DNA from: an uncultured Porphyromonas sp.
GTDB taxonomy: Bacteria > Bacteroidota > Bacteroidia > Bacteroidales > Porphyromonadaceae
DNA length: 64,000 bases
Assembly (NCBI RefSeq): GCF_902489635.1
Contig: NZ_CABUAN010000005.1
Span: 1 to 64,000 of the forward strand
Reading direction: 5' to 3'
The notes below the pieces were generated by a model. The model saw only the letters and a program-made list of their open reading frames with translations. It was not told the origin of the DNA and did not search any database. Positions 25,012 through 34,320 of the stretch are shown piece by piece. The first letter of the stretch is position 1; the number at the start of each line of letters is the position of its first letter. Both the position numbers and the translations under genes were made by a program.

Positions 25012-25042
25012 TTTGTAGTTACAAATGTTTTTACTACTTTTG
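25012..25042 (+). promoter_or_regulatory. Canonical promoter for the AraC-family gene
   Basis: TTTG (25012-25015), 19 nt, TACTTTTG (25035-25042): an exact match to the Bacteroidota consensus. The predicted start near 25049 leaves a leader of about 212 nt before the ATG at 25261. Confidence 0.78.
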
Positions 25043-25048
25043 AAGCAG

Positions 25049-25260
25049 AAAGGGATTGCCTGTGTACTTTCTTAGGACTTTTCCCCCCTGAGTGAGCGAA
25101 GGCTTCCTGAGCAGGTTGTTTCTTTACCGAGAGACGACTTGCGAGAGTTTGCTGTCGGATGCCTAGAGCTATCTCACTTCATTGGGTCTATTCATATAGC
25201 CCATCTTGGGGAAGCCTAGCCGACAAGCTCTTTCGGATACACTAACCTAAGAAGATTCCT
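25049..25260 (+). other. Long untranslated leader of the AraC-family gene
   Basis: No reading frame is evident. Two long-range complementary pairs occur in interleaved order: GGCTTCC (25101-25107) with GGAAGCC (25210-25216), and TGTCGG (25153-25158) with CCGACA (25220-25225). That is a possible pseudoknot, or two alternative pairings. It matches no riboswitch I know. Confidence 0.4.
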
Positions 25261-26142
25261 ATGGCACTATTCAACCCGCCTGAGCATCTCTCTTGTCATC
25301 ACTACGCAACGCATGCCAATAGTGGCTGGATTCTTGTCGATGGCACTGAGCAGCAGCTATATCAAGGGGAGACTGAGTACCACTCTATCCTCTTCTGCAC
25401 AAAGGGTTCTATACGTCTTGCTACCGGAGATAATCTGTGCGAGCTACATGTGGGGCAGATGAAGTTCATCCCTCGCGGCTCCGCTGTATATGCTCACTTA
25501 AGTAGTGACGGAGAGTTGCTGAGTGCTTACTTTGACGTTATAGACTTCCTCTGCGACAAGCTCTCTCTGCTACAGCTCAAAGGCCTCAAAGAGATGGTCG
25601 CCTACGACCCCGACCCACTAGAGGTGCGGGGGGCTATACACTCACTACTCGCTACGCTCAGGATCTACCTTGAAGACGATGCTCAGTGCGCCTATCTACA
25701 TGAGCTGAAGGTCAAGGAGCTTTTTTGGAATCTGCGTGCTTACTATAGCCGTGAGGAGCTGGCGGCTTTCTTATTTCCCGTACTGGGAGTGTCGAAGTTT
25801 CATAGTGATGTGGTCAATGCCTTCACGTGCAATGCCAAGGTCTCTGACCTTGCAAAGCGACTCTATATGGCTACATCCACCTTTTACAAGCAGTTTAGAG
25901 AGGAGTTTGGGGAGCCCCCTGAGCAGTGGATACGTACACAGAGCAATAAGCAGATCCTATTCCTCATCCAGGACTATGATCTCACCGTTGGAGAGATCGC
26001 GACTAAACTATCTTTCAGTTCGCTATCAACCTTCTCACGCTACTGCTCCCAAAACTTCGGCTTCGCGCCCACAGCCCTTCGTAAGGCTCTTCAGAGTGGA
26101 GTCACTTCCGAAGAGCTGCTGCAAGCCACTAACAAGGCGTAG
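25261..26142 (+). CDS. AraC-family transcriptional regulator
   Basis: 293 residues. N-terminal cupin-like sensing half (about 1-150: SILFCTKGSIRLATGDN, QMKFIPRGSAVYA). The C-terminal AraC DNA-binding half (about 190-285) has two helix-turn-helix units: DLAKRLYMATSTFYKQFREEFG (shortened: YMATSTFYKQFREEFG) and TVGEIATKLSFSSLSTFSRYC (shortened: GEIATKLSFSSLSTFSRYC), ending in the usual FGFAPTALRK. Effector and targets are unknown. The secreted-protein pair 500 bp downstream on the same strand is an obvious candidate, but a repeat element lies between. Confidence 0.9.
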   Translation: MALFNPPEHLSCHHYATHANSGWILVDGTEQQLYQGETEYHSILFCTKGSIRLATGDNLCELHVGQMKFIPRGSAVYAHLSSDGELLSAYFDVIDFLCDKLSLLQLKGLKEMVAYDPDPLEVRGAIHSLLATLRIYLEDDAQCAYLHELKVKELFWNLRAYYSREELAAFLFPVLGVSKFHSDVVNAFTCNAKVSDLAKRLYMATSTFYKQFREEFGEPPEQWIRTQSNKQILFLIQDYDLTVGEIATKLSFSSLSTFSRYCSQNFGFAPTALRKALQSGVTSEELLQATNKA

Positions 26143-26170
26143 AGACACTCGGACCACGACATCTACGTCG

Positions 26171-26490
26171 TCTGATCTCTAATCTCTAACTTCTAATCTC
26201 TAACCTCTAACACCTTTACATATCTTTACGGGGAAATTCGTCCGATTCCCTCCTTTCTCGAATATCCACGTGGAGAATCTCAAATCTCCACGTGGATATT
26301 TTTTATTTTCCACGTGGGCGTCAAACAATTCCTCCGAAGTTTCATTTGATTCCTCCGAGGAATTTTTTATTTCCTACCTGGGAAATAAAAATTCTCCACG
26401 TGGGAATTTCGAAATATCCACGTGGAAATCAGTTTTCCCCGACACGGCACCGTATCGATACGTAGTCGGATATAAATTGTTGTAACGACC
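26171..26490 (+). repeat. Palindrome-array element, copy 3 (best complete single copy)
   Basis: Begins with six heptamers TCTGATC/TCTAAYY (26171-26212), then a conserved leader containing CATATCTTTACGGGG. Left arm: CCACGTGG at 26266, 26288 and 26310 (exact 22-bp pitch). Core: CCTCCGAAG-type units at 26331 and 26352 (21-bp pitch). Right arm: palindromes at 26374 (degenerate, CTACCTGG), 26396 and 26418 (22-bp pitch). The conserved tail contains CCGTATCGATACG and TATAAATTGTTGTAACG. An open frame runs through the copy, but I do not consider it a gene. It fills most of the 26143-26641 spacer. Confidence 0.9.
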
Positions 26491-26550
26491 CAGCGTTGAA
26501 TTTGCTGAAGCAAAAGCGGGTTAGGACGCTAGAACTTCAGAAAAAAGCAC

Positions 26551-26558
26551 TATATTTG
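26551..26558 (+). promoter_or_regulatory. Candidate -7 box for the secreted-protein pair
   Basis: TATATTTG matches TAnnTTTG. A start near 26565 would leave a leader of about 77 nt. No TTG at N19. Confidence 0.45.
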
Positions 26559-26641
26559 CTAGGTCTAAGAGGACCATACGCGTGATCACTCACGTGATCC
26601 GCTCTCTAAGCAAAAACAATCAATCCAATTCACAATTAGCT

Positions 26642-27166
26642 ATGAAAAGAGTACTAAAAGGACTCGCACTCGTGCCCTTGCTCTGGCTCTTGTTACTACC
26701 TCAAGTGGTGGCCGCTCAGGCACTACCCACGACACTGGTGGTCAAGACCACAGAGAGCAACGAGCTATGCTATGATCTGACCAAGATCAGCAAGATCACC
26801 TTCACTTCTGGGGCGATCAAGATCGAACGCAATGATGCTGGCAAGCACTTCACACCCGAGATGGTGTCTATGAGTGGCATCAACAAGCTCTTCTTTGCTC
26901 AAGATCGCAAAGATAACACAACCAACATCACATCGCCTCTCCTAGCTCCGACAGCAACTCTGAGCTACTACACGGTGGGACGGGAGATCCACATCGAGGG
27001 CTTCACAGCCAGCGATGAGACACTCTACATCTACACTGCCGATGGACAGCTGGTCGCACAGCAGGCCATCACCTCTACCACTTGCATCCTAGATGCTACT
27101 ACATGGCCTAGCGGACTATACATCGCAACTACAAACGTACACAACACTCTCAAGATAACTCTCTAA
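26642..27166 (+). CDS. Small secreted protein with T9SS-type tail
   Basis: 174 residues from ATG 26642. The frame is open 20 codons further upstream, but MKRVLKGLALVPLLWLLLL starts the signal peptide, cleaved near VVAAQA. A short module follows (LVVKTTESNELCYDLTKISKITFTS, shortened: YDLTKISKITF) that resembles the N-terminus of the next protein. The C-terminal about 75 residues (REIHIEGFTASDETLYIYTADGQLV ... SGLYIATT, shortened) look like a T9SS sorting domain. Apart from these two modules there is no other domain. Its stop overlaps the next start by one base (TAATG), so translation is coupled. Confidence 0.8.
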   Translation: MKRVLKGLALVPLLWLLLLPQVVAAQALPTTLVVKTTESNELCYDLTKISKITFTSGAIKIERNDAGKHFTPEMVSMSGINKLFFAQDRKDNTTNITSPLLAPTATLSYYTVGREIHIEGFTASDETLYIYTADGQLVAQQAITSTTCILDATTWPSGLYIATTNVHNTLKITL

Positions 27167-29061
27167 TGAAAAAGCAATTACTACACATTATCCTAGCTGG
27201 GCTACTCGCCCTCCTACCCTCGCTCGCCTTGGCTCAAAGCAACGAGCGCATGCTCATCTACTCCAAGAGCGGCGAGATACTGCCCTATCGTGTAGAGCAT
27301 ATCGATAGCATCAAGTTCCTCACGGACGACGTAAATCTCACGCTCAATCCGACAATCACACCACACCCAGATGGGACAACTGGCAAGATGAAGCTCAAGG
27401 TGGGCGACGTAGGTGGTGACGTCCGGAGCATCAAGGTAATCCTCCCGGAGAGCTTTATGATCGCCAAGATGAACGATATGCAGTGCCTCCGCCTCTTCAC
27501 CCCAGAGATGGCTGCTAGTATGGGTGTCCAGATCTTTAACGTCGAGGGTGGCAAGGAGTACGACCTCGCTGGTATGCAGCAGGGCTATGACTACACGGCC
27601 CTCTTCCTCCCGTACGACGAGTTTGGTTGTCCAGGTAACGTCAAGCGCGTTGAGTTCAAAGTTCCCAAGGGCCCGCTCGCTGGCGACCCACAGATCAAGG
27701 TCGACTTCACAGACATCACGCCTAACGGCTACACAGCTACGCTAAAGCCCAATGCAGACGTCAAGGGTTACTTCTTCCTCAATGACCTGACAGATGCTAG
27801 CGCGAGAGACCAGATGATGCAGATGTTTGGCATCCCCGACCTCAAGCACTACATCGTACTATATGGTACAGACTTTGATACCCGCAAAGCTCACGAGGGT
27901 GAGTCTAAGAGCGTGATGAATGACTTTATGCCAGGCACGAGCTACTCAGTCTTTGTAGTCCTAGTCGATAAGGATGGCCAGTACTCCGACGTCCAAGAGT
28001 TTAAGGTTACGACAACTAAGAAGGGTACCTCAGAGACAGCTCATGTGAGCATCGAGGTTAAGGATATAACCAAGACGGAGGCGACTGTCGTAAACACACC
28101 TGACGAAAACACCTCCTCCTATCGTGAAACCATTGTCGAGAAGTCTCTGTACAACGAGGATGAGATGATGAAGTACTTAACAGAGACTCCCGAGAGCAGA
28201 GAATTACCCTATCACAGTGATGTATACACTTGGACTTGGGGCGATCTCAAGCCAGGCACCGCCTACTATGCGCTAGCAATCGCTCAGAACGCTGACGGCA
28301 AGTGGGGTCCCCTCGCCAAGGTCGAGTTTACTACGCTCTCAACCAATCAGACCACCACGCTACCTCTGGCATACCTCACTGAGTACAACGTCAATCCCGA
28401 GGGCACGGACTTCGTCACAACACAAGATCTCGATGTGAGCGGTTACTTCTCCTATGAGGACGCTGTGGATAAGTTTACTAACATAACCATCGCTGGAAAG
28501 AAATACCACCTCCCCAGCAAAGAGGAGTGGATGGCAATACTACCCGTTTCTGCAGAACCTGACCATGTAAGCTTTTCCGAGCAGCGGACTCATAGTGACA
28601 TTCGCGAGGATGTAAGTATCGCAGGAGAAAGTATCTCTTCGACCAATGACTATCAGAGCAATGGCAATGGAAGTGTATATGCTCTTCGTTATAAGGGTAC
28701 TAACTATGTATCCGCTTGGCGATATGAGTACACGACACTAAACGGAGGAAGAGTGATGAAGATCACTTGTCGCTCACTACAAACCAAGAGTACTTTGCCA
28801 ACTTTAGAAGAGATCGCTGCTTCGGAGTTTTGGGACACTAACAACGGCGAAGACGTTGTTCGATACTTCCCCGCTGCAGGCTTTATTGATTCAGAGGACG
28901 AGCCCTTTGGAGAGTCTTCTGCTGGTTATTATTGGTCTTCCACCAAGCACAACATGTGGTACTCTTGGAATGCTCTCTTTGGTAAGGAGTATGCCTGTAC
29001 ATACCAAGGGGAATCATCTAATAGATTTTCCATACGCCTATTTGAAGATGCTAGCAAGTAA
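27166..29061 (+). CDS. Secreted FN3-like protein with a C-terminal paralogous (FISUMP-like) domain
   Basis: 631 residues. Signal peptide 1-23 (LLPSLALAQ). An N-terminal module resembles that of the upstream partner (LPYRVEHIDSIKFLTDD). Fibronectin-III-like segments follow (about 65-400; for example YTALFLPYDEFG, GTSYSVFVVLVDKDG, GTAYYALAIAQNADGKWG). The C-terminal domain (about 410-631) contains YHLPSKEEWMAILP and AGYYWSST, a pattern of the Fibrobacter succinogenes major paralogous/SUMF-like family. No T9SS tail is visible, so export and anchoring may depend on its coupled partner (speculation). A strong terminator follows. Confidence 0.8.
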   Translation: MKKQLLHIILAGLLALLPSLALAQSNERMLIYSKSGEILPYRVEHIDSIKFLTDDVNLTLNPTITPHPDGTTGKMKLKVGDVGGDVRSIKVILPESFMIAKMNDMQCLRLFTPEMAASMGVQIFNVEGGKEYDLAGMQQGYDYTALFLPYDEFGCPGNVKRVEFKVPKGPLAGDPQIKVDFTDITPNGYTATLKPNADVKGYFFLNDLTDASARDQMMQMFGIPDLKHYIVLYGTDFDTRKAHEGESKSVMNDFMPGTSYSVFVVLVDKDGQYSDVQEFKVTTTKKGTSETAHVSIEVKDITKTEATVVNTPDENTSSYRETIVEKSLYNEDEMMKYLTETPESRELPYHSDVYTWTWGDLKPGTAYYALAIAQNADGKWGPLAKVEFTTLSTNQTTTLPLAYLTEYNVNPEGTDFVTTQDLDVSGYFSYEDAVDKFTNITIAGKKYHLPSKEEWMAILPVSAEPDHVSFSEQRTHSDIREDVSIAGESISSTNDYQSNGNGSVYALRYKGTNYVSAWRYEYTTLNGGRVMKITCRSLQTKSTLPTLEEIAASEFWDTNNGEDVVRYFPAAGFIDSEDEPFGESSAGYYWSSTKHNMWYSWNALFGKEYACTYQGESSNRFSIRLFEDASK

Positions 29062-29114
29062 ATCCTCTCTCATTGCTGCCTGATCAACGTCTCAGCGACA
29101 GCAAAACGTAAAGC

Positions 29115-29151
29115 GAAGGCTCAACCGCTTCCATTCAGCAGTTGAGCCTTC
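29115..29151 (+). terminator. Terminator of the secreted-protein pair
   Basis: Perfect 11-bp stem GAAGGCTCAAC/GTTGAGCCTTC, followed by TCTCTTCTTGTC. It lies 53 bp after the stop at 29061. Confidence 0.82.
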
Positions 29152-29199
29152 TCTCTTCTTGTCTCTATCCTATGATTGTTCTGCAGCAATTCTAGACAA

Positions 29200-29240
29200 A
29201 GAGGCTCCAGCCACCACCTATCATGATGACTGGAGCCTCT
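29200..29240 (-). terminator. Terminator of the 1366-residue gene
   Basis: Perfect 11-bp stem AGAGGCTCCAG/CTGGAGCCTCT. On the minus strand it is followed by TTTGTC. It lies 58 bp after the stop at 29299, and back to back with the plus-strand terminator at 29115-29151. Confidence 0.82.
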
Positions 29241-29298
29241 ATAGTATTGGCAGAGAGGTCTTCTCTAGTAGACTCTCTCGCCTTAGCTGTACTCTTTA

Positions 29299-32200
29299 CT
29301 AGCGAACGACCTTGAAGGAGGTGATTCCTTCGCTACCACTCACGGCGATGATATAGCTGCCACGTGGTAGCGGTCGCATATCTATCTCATGCTTCGTAGT
29401 AGACAGGAGCACCTCTCCAGAGAGACTATATAGCGTCACTGCCAGGAAGTCCCCGTGGATCGTACAGAACCCATCCTCTTGCGTTAGGGTGATAGCACTA
29501 TTCGTGGGGATGGTAACAGCATTGCCCTTGACCTGCTCCAGCTTGATATCCGTGATTTGGAGACAAGCGTAGCGGTTCTGATTGATCGGTGATATGAGGT
29601 GCATTCCGATAGAGGAGACACCCTCGGGGATGTCTACTATAGCCTCGTAGCTTTGTAGCTCTATCACACCATCGTCATTGGCAGTGCCCGCAGGGATGAC
29701 TATATTAGTCATCTTCGTTTGGTCTGTCGCGTTGTTGTTTCTACCCGTGGTGATCTCGATCGTCTCCTCAGAGATAGCACGAGCACGGAAGGTAATCTTG
29801 CAGCGCTTGTCCTTGTCAAAAGTGATAGGCGGAGAAATCAGCCACTCATCGGTAGCCACTACATAGGTAGGCGTAAGCGTAGGATTGATAACGTACTCTA
29901 TGGCGTCGGCCACGTCGTTGAATATCTGTCCCGTAAAGTCACTATTAACAAACCAGCTCCAGCCGTCATGGTTACCATCGATGAGCCTCCAGCGCTTAGC
30001 ATACTCCTCTCCCTCGAAAGTCTCCTCGACAGGAGGTGTGAGAGCAGGACCAGCTACGACCCAGTCGCTGTGTGTCGTACTTTCGCCAGCCTCGTTGATA
30101 GCCTTGATAGTATAGTAGTATCCCGAGAGCTCAGAGATGCTCTTGTCGCTGTAGCGGAGCTCCTTAACAGCCTTGGCAATGGGCTCTGTACTATCGGAGC
30201 GATAGAGATCGTAAGAGAGCTTGTCCTTATTGATAGTAGCTCCATGGGCTCCTACCTTGGGAGCTTGCCATGTGAGCAGCACCTCTTTCGATCCGTCGGC
30301 CGTCATCAGCTCTATATCTGTCACCTGAGCGGGTGCGTCTAAGCCTACCCATAGAGATATGGAGGTACGCTCGCCTTCGCCAGCTTCATTGAGAGCAGAG
30401 ACCGTGTAGAGATACTCGCCAGCCTGTGGCACCTCTTTATCCTCATACGTGAGGAGCTGATCAGGAGTGGCATCGGCAAAGGAGTGGATCTCTACGCCAT
30501 TGCGGTAGAGCTTGACAGAAGAGAGTGCTGAGAGGGGCTTACCTGAGAAGGTCTTAGCGGGATTCTTCCACTGAACAGTGGCTACCAGCGCACTATTGAC
30601 ATCAGCCTCTGCGACTAAGTCAGACACAGCTGCAGGAGCCTCATTGCCACCCTGAGCGAATGGTATAAAAAGTGCTTGTAGCAGCGCTTTTTCGCCCACC
30701 TTGCCAAATGGCTTGACCATAGGAGTAGCAGGCGTAGAGAGGTCAAAGCGTATCAGCTGAGCATTCTTGTCACTCATCGTAGAGGTCGTGGCGACCCAGT
30801 AGAGGAGATCGCCGTCTGTACGGTCGAACTCAAGCGACTGATTGCTCAGTACACCTCCTAGCTGAGGATCGATCACCTCTTCGAGCTTACCACTAGCGGG
30901 GTCTATCTTATTGAGTACCCCAGCGGAGGTAAGTGTGTAGAACTCCCCACGACTATTTACCGCTAGAGGACCACAGCTAGACTCCAACTGGCAAATCTCC
31001 TTAAAGGCTCCAGTCGCTAGATCTACCTCAACCAGTCTGGCACTCCCCGCAGAGAATGTCGTGGCATACATCTTGTGCGTCGTATAGTCGTAAGTCATAT
31101 CGAGCACCCGTGCACCAAAATCCTCGGGATCTGCCCATCGGCCGATGTTTTTGCGCTCCTTAGTGCGTACATTGTAGGAGATAAACCACTCAGGACGTGG
31201 TCCTCTCTGACTGGTGTAGACGTAAGTGCAGGCGTAGATGATACCATCACAAGCTGCTCCAGCGTAGACGCCCTCATCGTTGCCGAAGGTGAGATCACTC
31301 TGAGTCTGCTCAGGCTCATCTAGGTAGAAGTGACCGAAGCCGTACTGCCCAGCACCAAACTGCTGATTGCTCTGGAAGAATCCGTACGCTATGCGATGAG
31401 GAGCTTCAGATGTAGGCCTCTTCTCACCACTATAGGGCTGAGGCTTCTCCTCACCATACTTCTCTATATTCATAGAGTAGACGGGCCACCCCTTGGCAGT
31501 AGCTATAGCTACCTCATCTTCGTAGGCAAAGTTGCCCTCTAGATCCGTTATCTCTAGCAGATAGATGCCCTGTGGGTTAAGACCCATGTAGTCATCCCAA
31601 TCATCTGCGGCAAAGGCGCGATACTTTGGTAGCGCGCTCAAGAGCTGTACCATCGCATCCCCCTTGATCTTATTGCGCTGTATCTCTAGATGCCCTAACC
31701 TGTTGTTAGTAGCTAGCTTGATCCCCTCAATATTGTTATTAAAGCAACTAAGCTCTTGCAGCAGCGGACAGTGCGACAGGTCTAGCGTACCAGTCAAGAG
31801 ATTCTCTCGACAAACGAGAGAACCCAAGTTGGCATTGTGACTCAGGTCTATAGAGACAAGCTTATTGCCCCAGCAACTAAAGTCTGCTAACTGAGGAAGA
31901 CCACTGAGGTCTATCGACGTCAGATGGTTAGAGCCGACGTAGAGACGCACCAAGTTGGGCAGTTCCCCTAGAGTGATTGAGGTGATCTCATTGTCATCTA
32001 CGAGGAGCTGCTCTAGACTCAGAGCCTTGCTTGCATCGACAGAGAGGAGTTTGTTGCTAGAGCAGTCTAGCTTCTTGACCTTGCCTGTGATAGTAATCGT
32101 CGACTCCTCTAGCTTATAGTAACCAGGTGAGTCGTAAGAGGCTCCCGTGACCGTGACGTCTCCGTCGGCAGTCATATTCAGACCGATATATTCGTCCTTT

Positions 32201-33399
32201 TGCTTTGCAGAGACGAGAACGATCTGCTCCACTTGCAGCGGATCACCCTCCTCGCTGATAGAGAGGAATGCGTCATCCCACACTTTTACGGCTTGGTAGA
32301 GAGCCTTGCTCCCGATGGGGACGAAGAGATTCATCTTATAGTTGGGAAACATCACACCAAAAGCTCCCGTCTCAGCTACGGGTGGCTCCACTGCTCGAAT
32401 GTGAAACTCTTTGAGCTCCTTACAGTTGTCAAAAGCCCCCACGTCGATTGTCTTAATGGTCGAGGGGAGGTAGACCTTCGTAAGCTTTACCGCAGAGGCA
32501 CAGAAGCTATTAGGTATACCGACGACTCCCTCCGAGATTATTAGCGTCTCTAAGCTTTGTGTACTCTCGAAGGCTGACGGCTTGATGGTGGTAACCGTCT
32601 TAGGCGTCTGATAGCTAGCACGCTCTGCAGCGGCTGGATAGACGAAGAGAGTCTCTTTTGCCTTGTCAAAGAGAACCCCCTCATCGGTAGTAAAAGAGGC
32701 ATTGAGCGATGATACAGAGATGCTCTTAAGGCCTGGACACCCACCAAAAGCTGCGTCGCCGATGCTCTCGAGGGCCCGCCCTAAGCGCACATCTTGTAGC
32801 TTACTGCCCCAGAAGCAGGTCTTGCCGATACTCTTTAGGGTAGAACTCTCTGGGAGCGATATCAAACCCGTTTTGTAGAATGCCATCTCGCCTATAGACT
32901 CAAGGCTATTCGGCAGGTTGATCCGCTCCAAGAGGTAGCAGCTCATAAAGACTTTAGCATTTATCTTCTGAAGTCCTTCTGGCAGGGTCACCTCCTTAAG
33001 AGCACTACACTTAAAGAAGCAGGAGGCTCCAATCGTTGTGATATTACGAGGTAGTGAGAAGGTCTCAAAGTGCTTGTTGCCATAGAACTTATAGCTGGGC
33101 AGTGTACCCTCTGGAGCTCCCTGCGAGTTAACAAAGTCTGCCTGCGAGAGGTCTACATGCTTGAGCGATGATAGGCCATCGAGTGTGCCGAGGTCGGCAT
33201 CGTTGAGGACGCCCCGGACGATAAGTGTCTCTAAGCTCGTACTGCCCGCCAGCTGATTGGCAAGCGTGCCAGCCTCTGTGATCGTCACCTCTAGACGCGT
33301 GTCTTGAGCCACAGACCTCTGTGAAGAGAAGAGGAAAAGGCTCCACGCCATGATCAGAGCTACGATCCAAGCTCTGGATAGGAGTATTTGTTTACTCAT
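29299..33399 (-). CDS. Giant T9SS-secreted LRR/FN3/anchor-J surface protein
   Basis: 1366 residues. Signal peptide about 1-31 (SSQRSVAQ). BspA-type LRR_5 repeats at about 70-380 (LPRNITTIGASCFFKCSALKEVTLPEGL, shortened: ITTIGASCFFKCSALKEV). A linker IGLNMTADGDVTVTGA leads into a 20-22-residue LRR block (about 440-580). About 660-920 is a propeller-like region with GVYAGAACDGIIYA and MYATTFSAGSARLVEVDL (shortened). Fibronectin-III-like domains follow (about 925-1125), then a choice-of-anchor J type lectin-like domain (about 1130-1290; VEETFEGEEYAKRWRLIDG, DEWLISPPI). The T9SS sorting tail (about 1300-1366) ends RGSYIIAVSGSEGITSFKVVR (shortened: GITSFKVVR). Probable adhesin with no catalytic motif. 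Confidence 0.88.
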   Translation of the reverse strand: MSKQILLSRAWIVALIMAWSLFLFSSQRSVAQDTRLEVTITEAGTLANQLAGSTSLETLIVRGVLNDADLGTLDGLSSLKHVDLSQADFVNSQGAPEGTLPSYKFYGNKHFETFSLPRNITTIGASCFFKCSALKEVTLPEGLQKINAKVFMSCYLLERINLPNSLESIGEMAFYKTGLISLPESSTLKSIGKTCFWGSKLQDVRLGRALESIGDAAFGGCPGLKSISVSSLNASFTTDEGVLFDKAKETLFVYPAAAERASYQTPKTVTTIKPSAFESTQSLETLIISEGVVGIPNSFCASAVKLTKVYLPSTIKTIDVGAFDNCKELKEFHIRAVEPPVAETGAFGVMFPNYKMNLFVPIGSKALYQAVKVWDDAFLSISEEGDPLQVEQIVLVSAKQKDEYIGLNMTADGDVTVTGASYDSPGYYKLEESTITITGKVKKLDCSSNKLLSVDASKALSLEQLLVDDNEITSITLGELPNLVRLYVGSNHLTSIDLSGLPQLADFSCWGNKLVSIDLSHNANLGSLVCRENLLTGTLDLSHCPLLQELSCFNNNIEGIKLATNNRLGHLEIQRNKIKGDAMVQLLSALPKYRAFAADDWDDYMGLNPQGIYLLEITDLEGNFAYEDEVAIATAKGWPVYSMNIEKYGEEKPQPYSGEKRPTSEAPHRIAYGFFQSNQQFGAGQYGFGHFYLDEPEQTQSDLTFGNDEGVYAGAACDGIIYACTYVYTSQRGPRPEWFISYNVRTKERKNIGRWADPEDFGARVLDMTYDYTTHKMYATTFSAGSARLVEVDLATGAFKEICQLESSCGPLAVNSRGEFYTLTSAGVLNKIDPASGKLEEVIDPQLGGVLSNQSLEFDRTDGDLLYWVATTSTMSDKNAQLIRFDLSTPATPMVKPFGKVGEKALLQALFIPFAQGGNEAPAAVSDLVAEADVNSALVATVQWKNPAKTFSGKPLSALSSVKLYRNGVEIHSFADATPDQLLTYEDKEVPQAGEYLYTVSALNEAGEGERTSISLWVGLDAPAQVTDIELMTADGSKEVLLTWQAPKVGAHGATINKDKLSYDLYRSDSTEPIAKAVKELRYSDKSISELSGYYYTIKAINEAGESTTHSDWVVAGPALTPPVEETFEGEEYAKRWRLIDGNHDGWSWFVNSDFTGQIFNDVADAIEYVINPTLTPTYVVATDEWLISPPITFDKDKRCKITFRARAISEETIEITTGRNNNATDQTKMTNIVIPAGTANDDGVIELQSYEAIVDIPEGVSSIGMHLISPINQNRYACLQITDIKLEQVKGNAVTIPTNSAITLTQEDGFCTIHGDFLAVTLYSLSGEVLLSTTKHEIDMRPLPRGSYIIAVSGSEGITSFKVVR

Positions 33400-33817
33400 A
33401 ATTATAGTGGTTTAGTTAGTTGGTGACATGACTACAGGTATAGCAACGCAAGCTATGCCTCCTATGAGCCAAAGATACACTTTATTTTTTATGGTAGAGG
33501 CACCTTACTCCGCAATTCTCACGAGCAATCGCTGTGAGGACGTAAGGCTATCCGTCTCATCGAACTACTTAGTTTACTGAATCTATGAAGGATAAGTAGG
33601 ATACACGTGACGACCTGCAGAAGACTTTACGTGCAGCACGTCCGAGGAGAAAACGACAAGAGGGAGCGCCGAACCAATGCTCGACACTCCCTCTCCTATT
33701 GTTACTCTGAGCTAAGACGAGTGGAAGAGGCTCTATCAGTCCTCACGCGCTATAGTACCCGATCACATCAAGTGATGGACTACCATAACTCTCTGTCTCG
33801 TCGACGCTCTTGCGAGG
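33400..33817. other. Spacer between the LRR gene and the ribosomal cluster
   Basis: Contains a minus-strand TATCTTTG (33477-33470), a possible -7 box for the 1366-residue gene about 70 bp upstream of its start, and the rplQ terminator (33645-33693). No gene is evident in the remainder. Confidence 0.5.
33645..33693 (-). terminator. Terminator of the ribosomal-protein cluster
   Basis: Stem GAGGGAG/CTCCCTC (33660-33693) extended by further pairs including two G-U, around an 8-nt loop. On the minus strand it is followed by TTGTCGTTTTCTC. It is about 125 bp past the rplQ stop. Confidence 0.8.
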
Positions 33818-34312
33818 CTACTCCTCCTCGGCTGCCTTCTCAGTAGCTGGAGCCTGCTGGTCAGCTGCCTTAGCGGCACCGCTACCACGACGTGAACGAC
33901 GCGTACGCTTCTTGCCCTCACTCTTAGGAGCAGAGGCGCTCTTGGCGATGTTGTCGTTGAAGTCTACAAGCTCGATAAAGCACATAGAGGCGTTGTCGCC
34001 AAGACGTAGTCCTGTGCGTAGGATGCGTGTATAACCTCCAGGGCGATCGCCGACCTTGTCGACGACGGTGCCATAGAGCTCCTTGACGGCCTCCTTGTCA
34101 CGCAGGTAGCTGAAGGCTAGACGACGAGATGCGGTGGTGTCGTTTTTTGCCGCAGTGATGATAGGCTCGACAAACTTGCGCAGTTCCTTAGCCTTGGCCA
34201 CTGTCGTATTGATCCGCTTGTGCATGATGAGCGAGCTAGCCATATTGGCAAGCATAGCCTCACGATGTGCCTTGGAGCGGCCTAGATGGTTGAATTTCTT
34301 ATTGTGTCTCAT
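33818..34312 (-). CDS. rplQ: 50S ribosomal protein L17
   Basis: 164 residues. The conserved core [21 protein letters not shown] (shortened: [17 protein letters not shown]) to about residue 118 is followed by a Lys/Arg-then-Ala/Glu-rich tail of about 45 residues absent from E. coli L17 but usual in Bacteroidota. Last gene of the cluster, 8 bp after rpoA, with an intrinsic terminator downstream. Confidence 0.98.
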   Translation of the reverse strand: MRHNKKFNHLGRSKAHREAMLANMASSLIMHKRINTTVAKAKELRKFVEPIITAAKNDTTASRRLAFSYLRDKEAVKELYGTVVDKVGDRPGGYTRILRTGLRLGDNASMCFIELVDFNDNIAKSASAPKSEGKKRTRRSRRGSGAAKAADQQAPATEKAAEEE

Positions 34313-34320
34313 AAGAGGGA

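Noticed and set aside
26270..26485. Open frame in palindrome-array copy 3 as a gene
   Set aside because: The frame follows the repeat in all copies, lacks an initiation context, and the tail and arms drift at nonsynonymous sites. Kept only as a low-interest finding.
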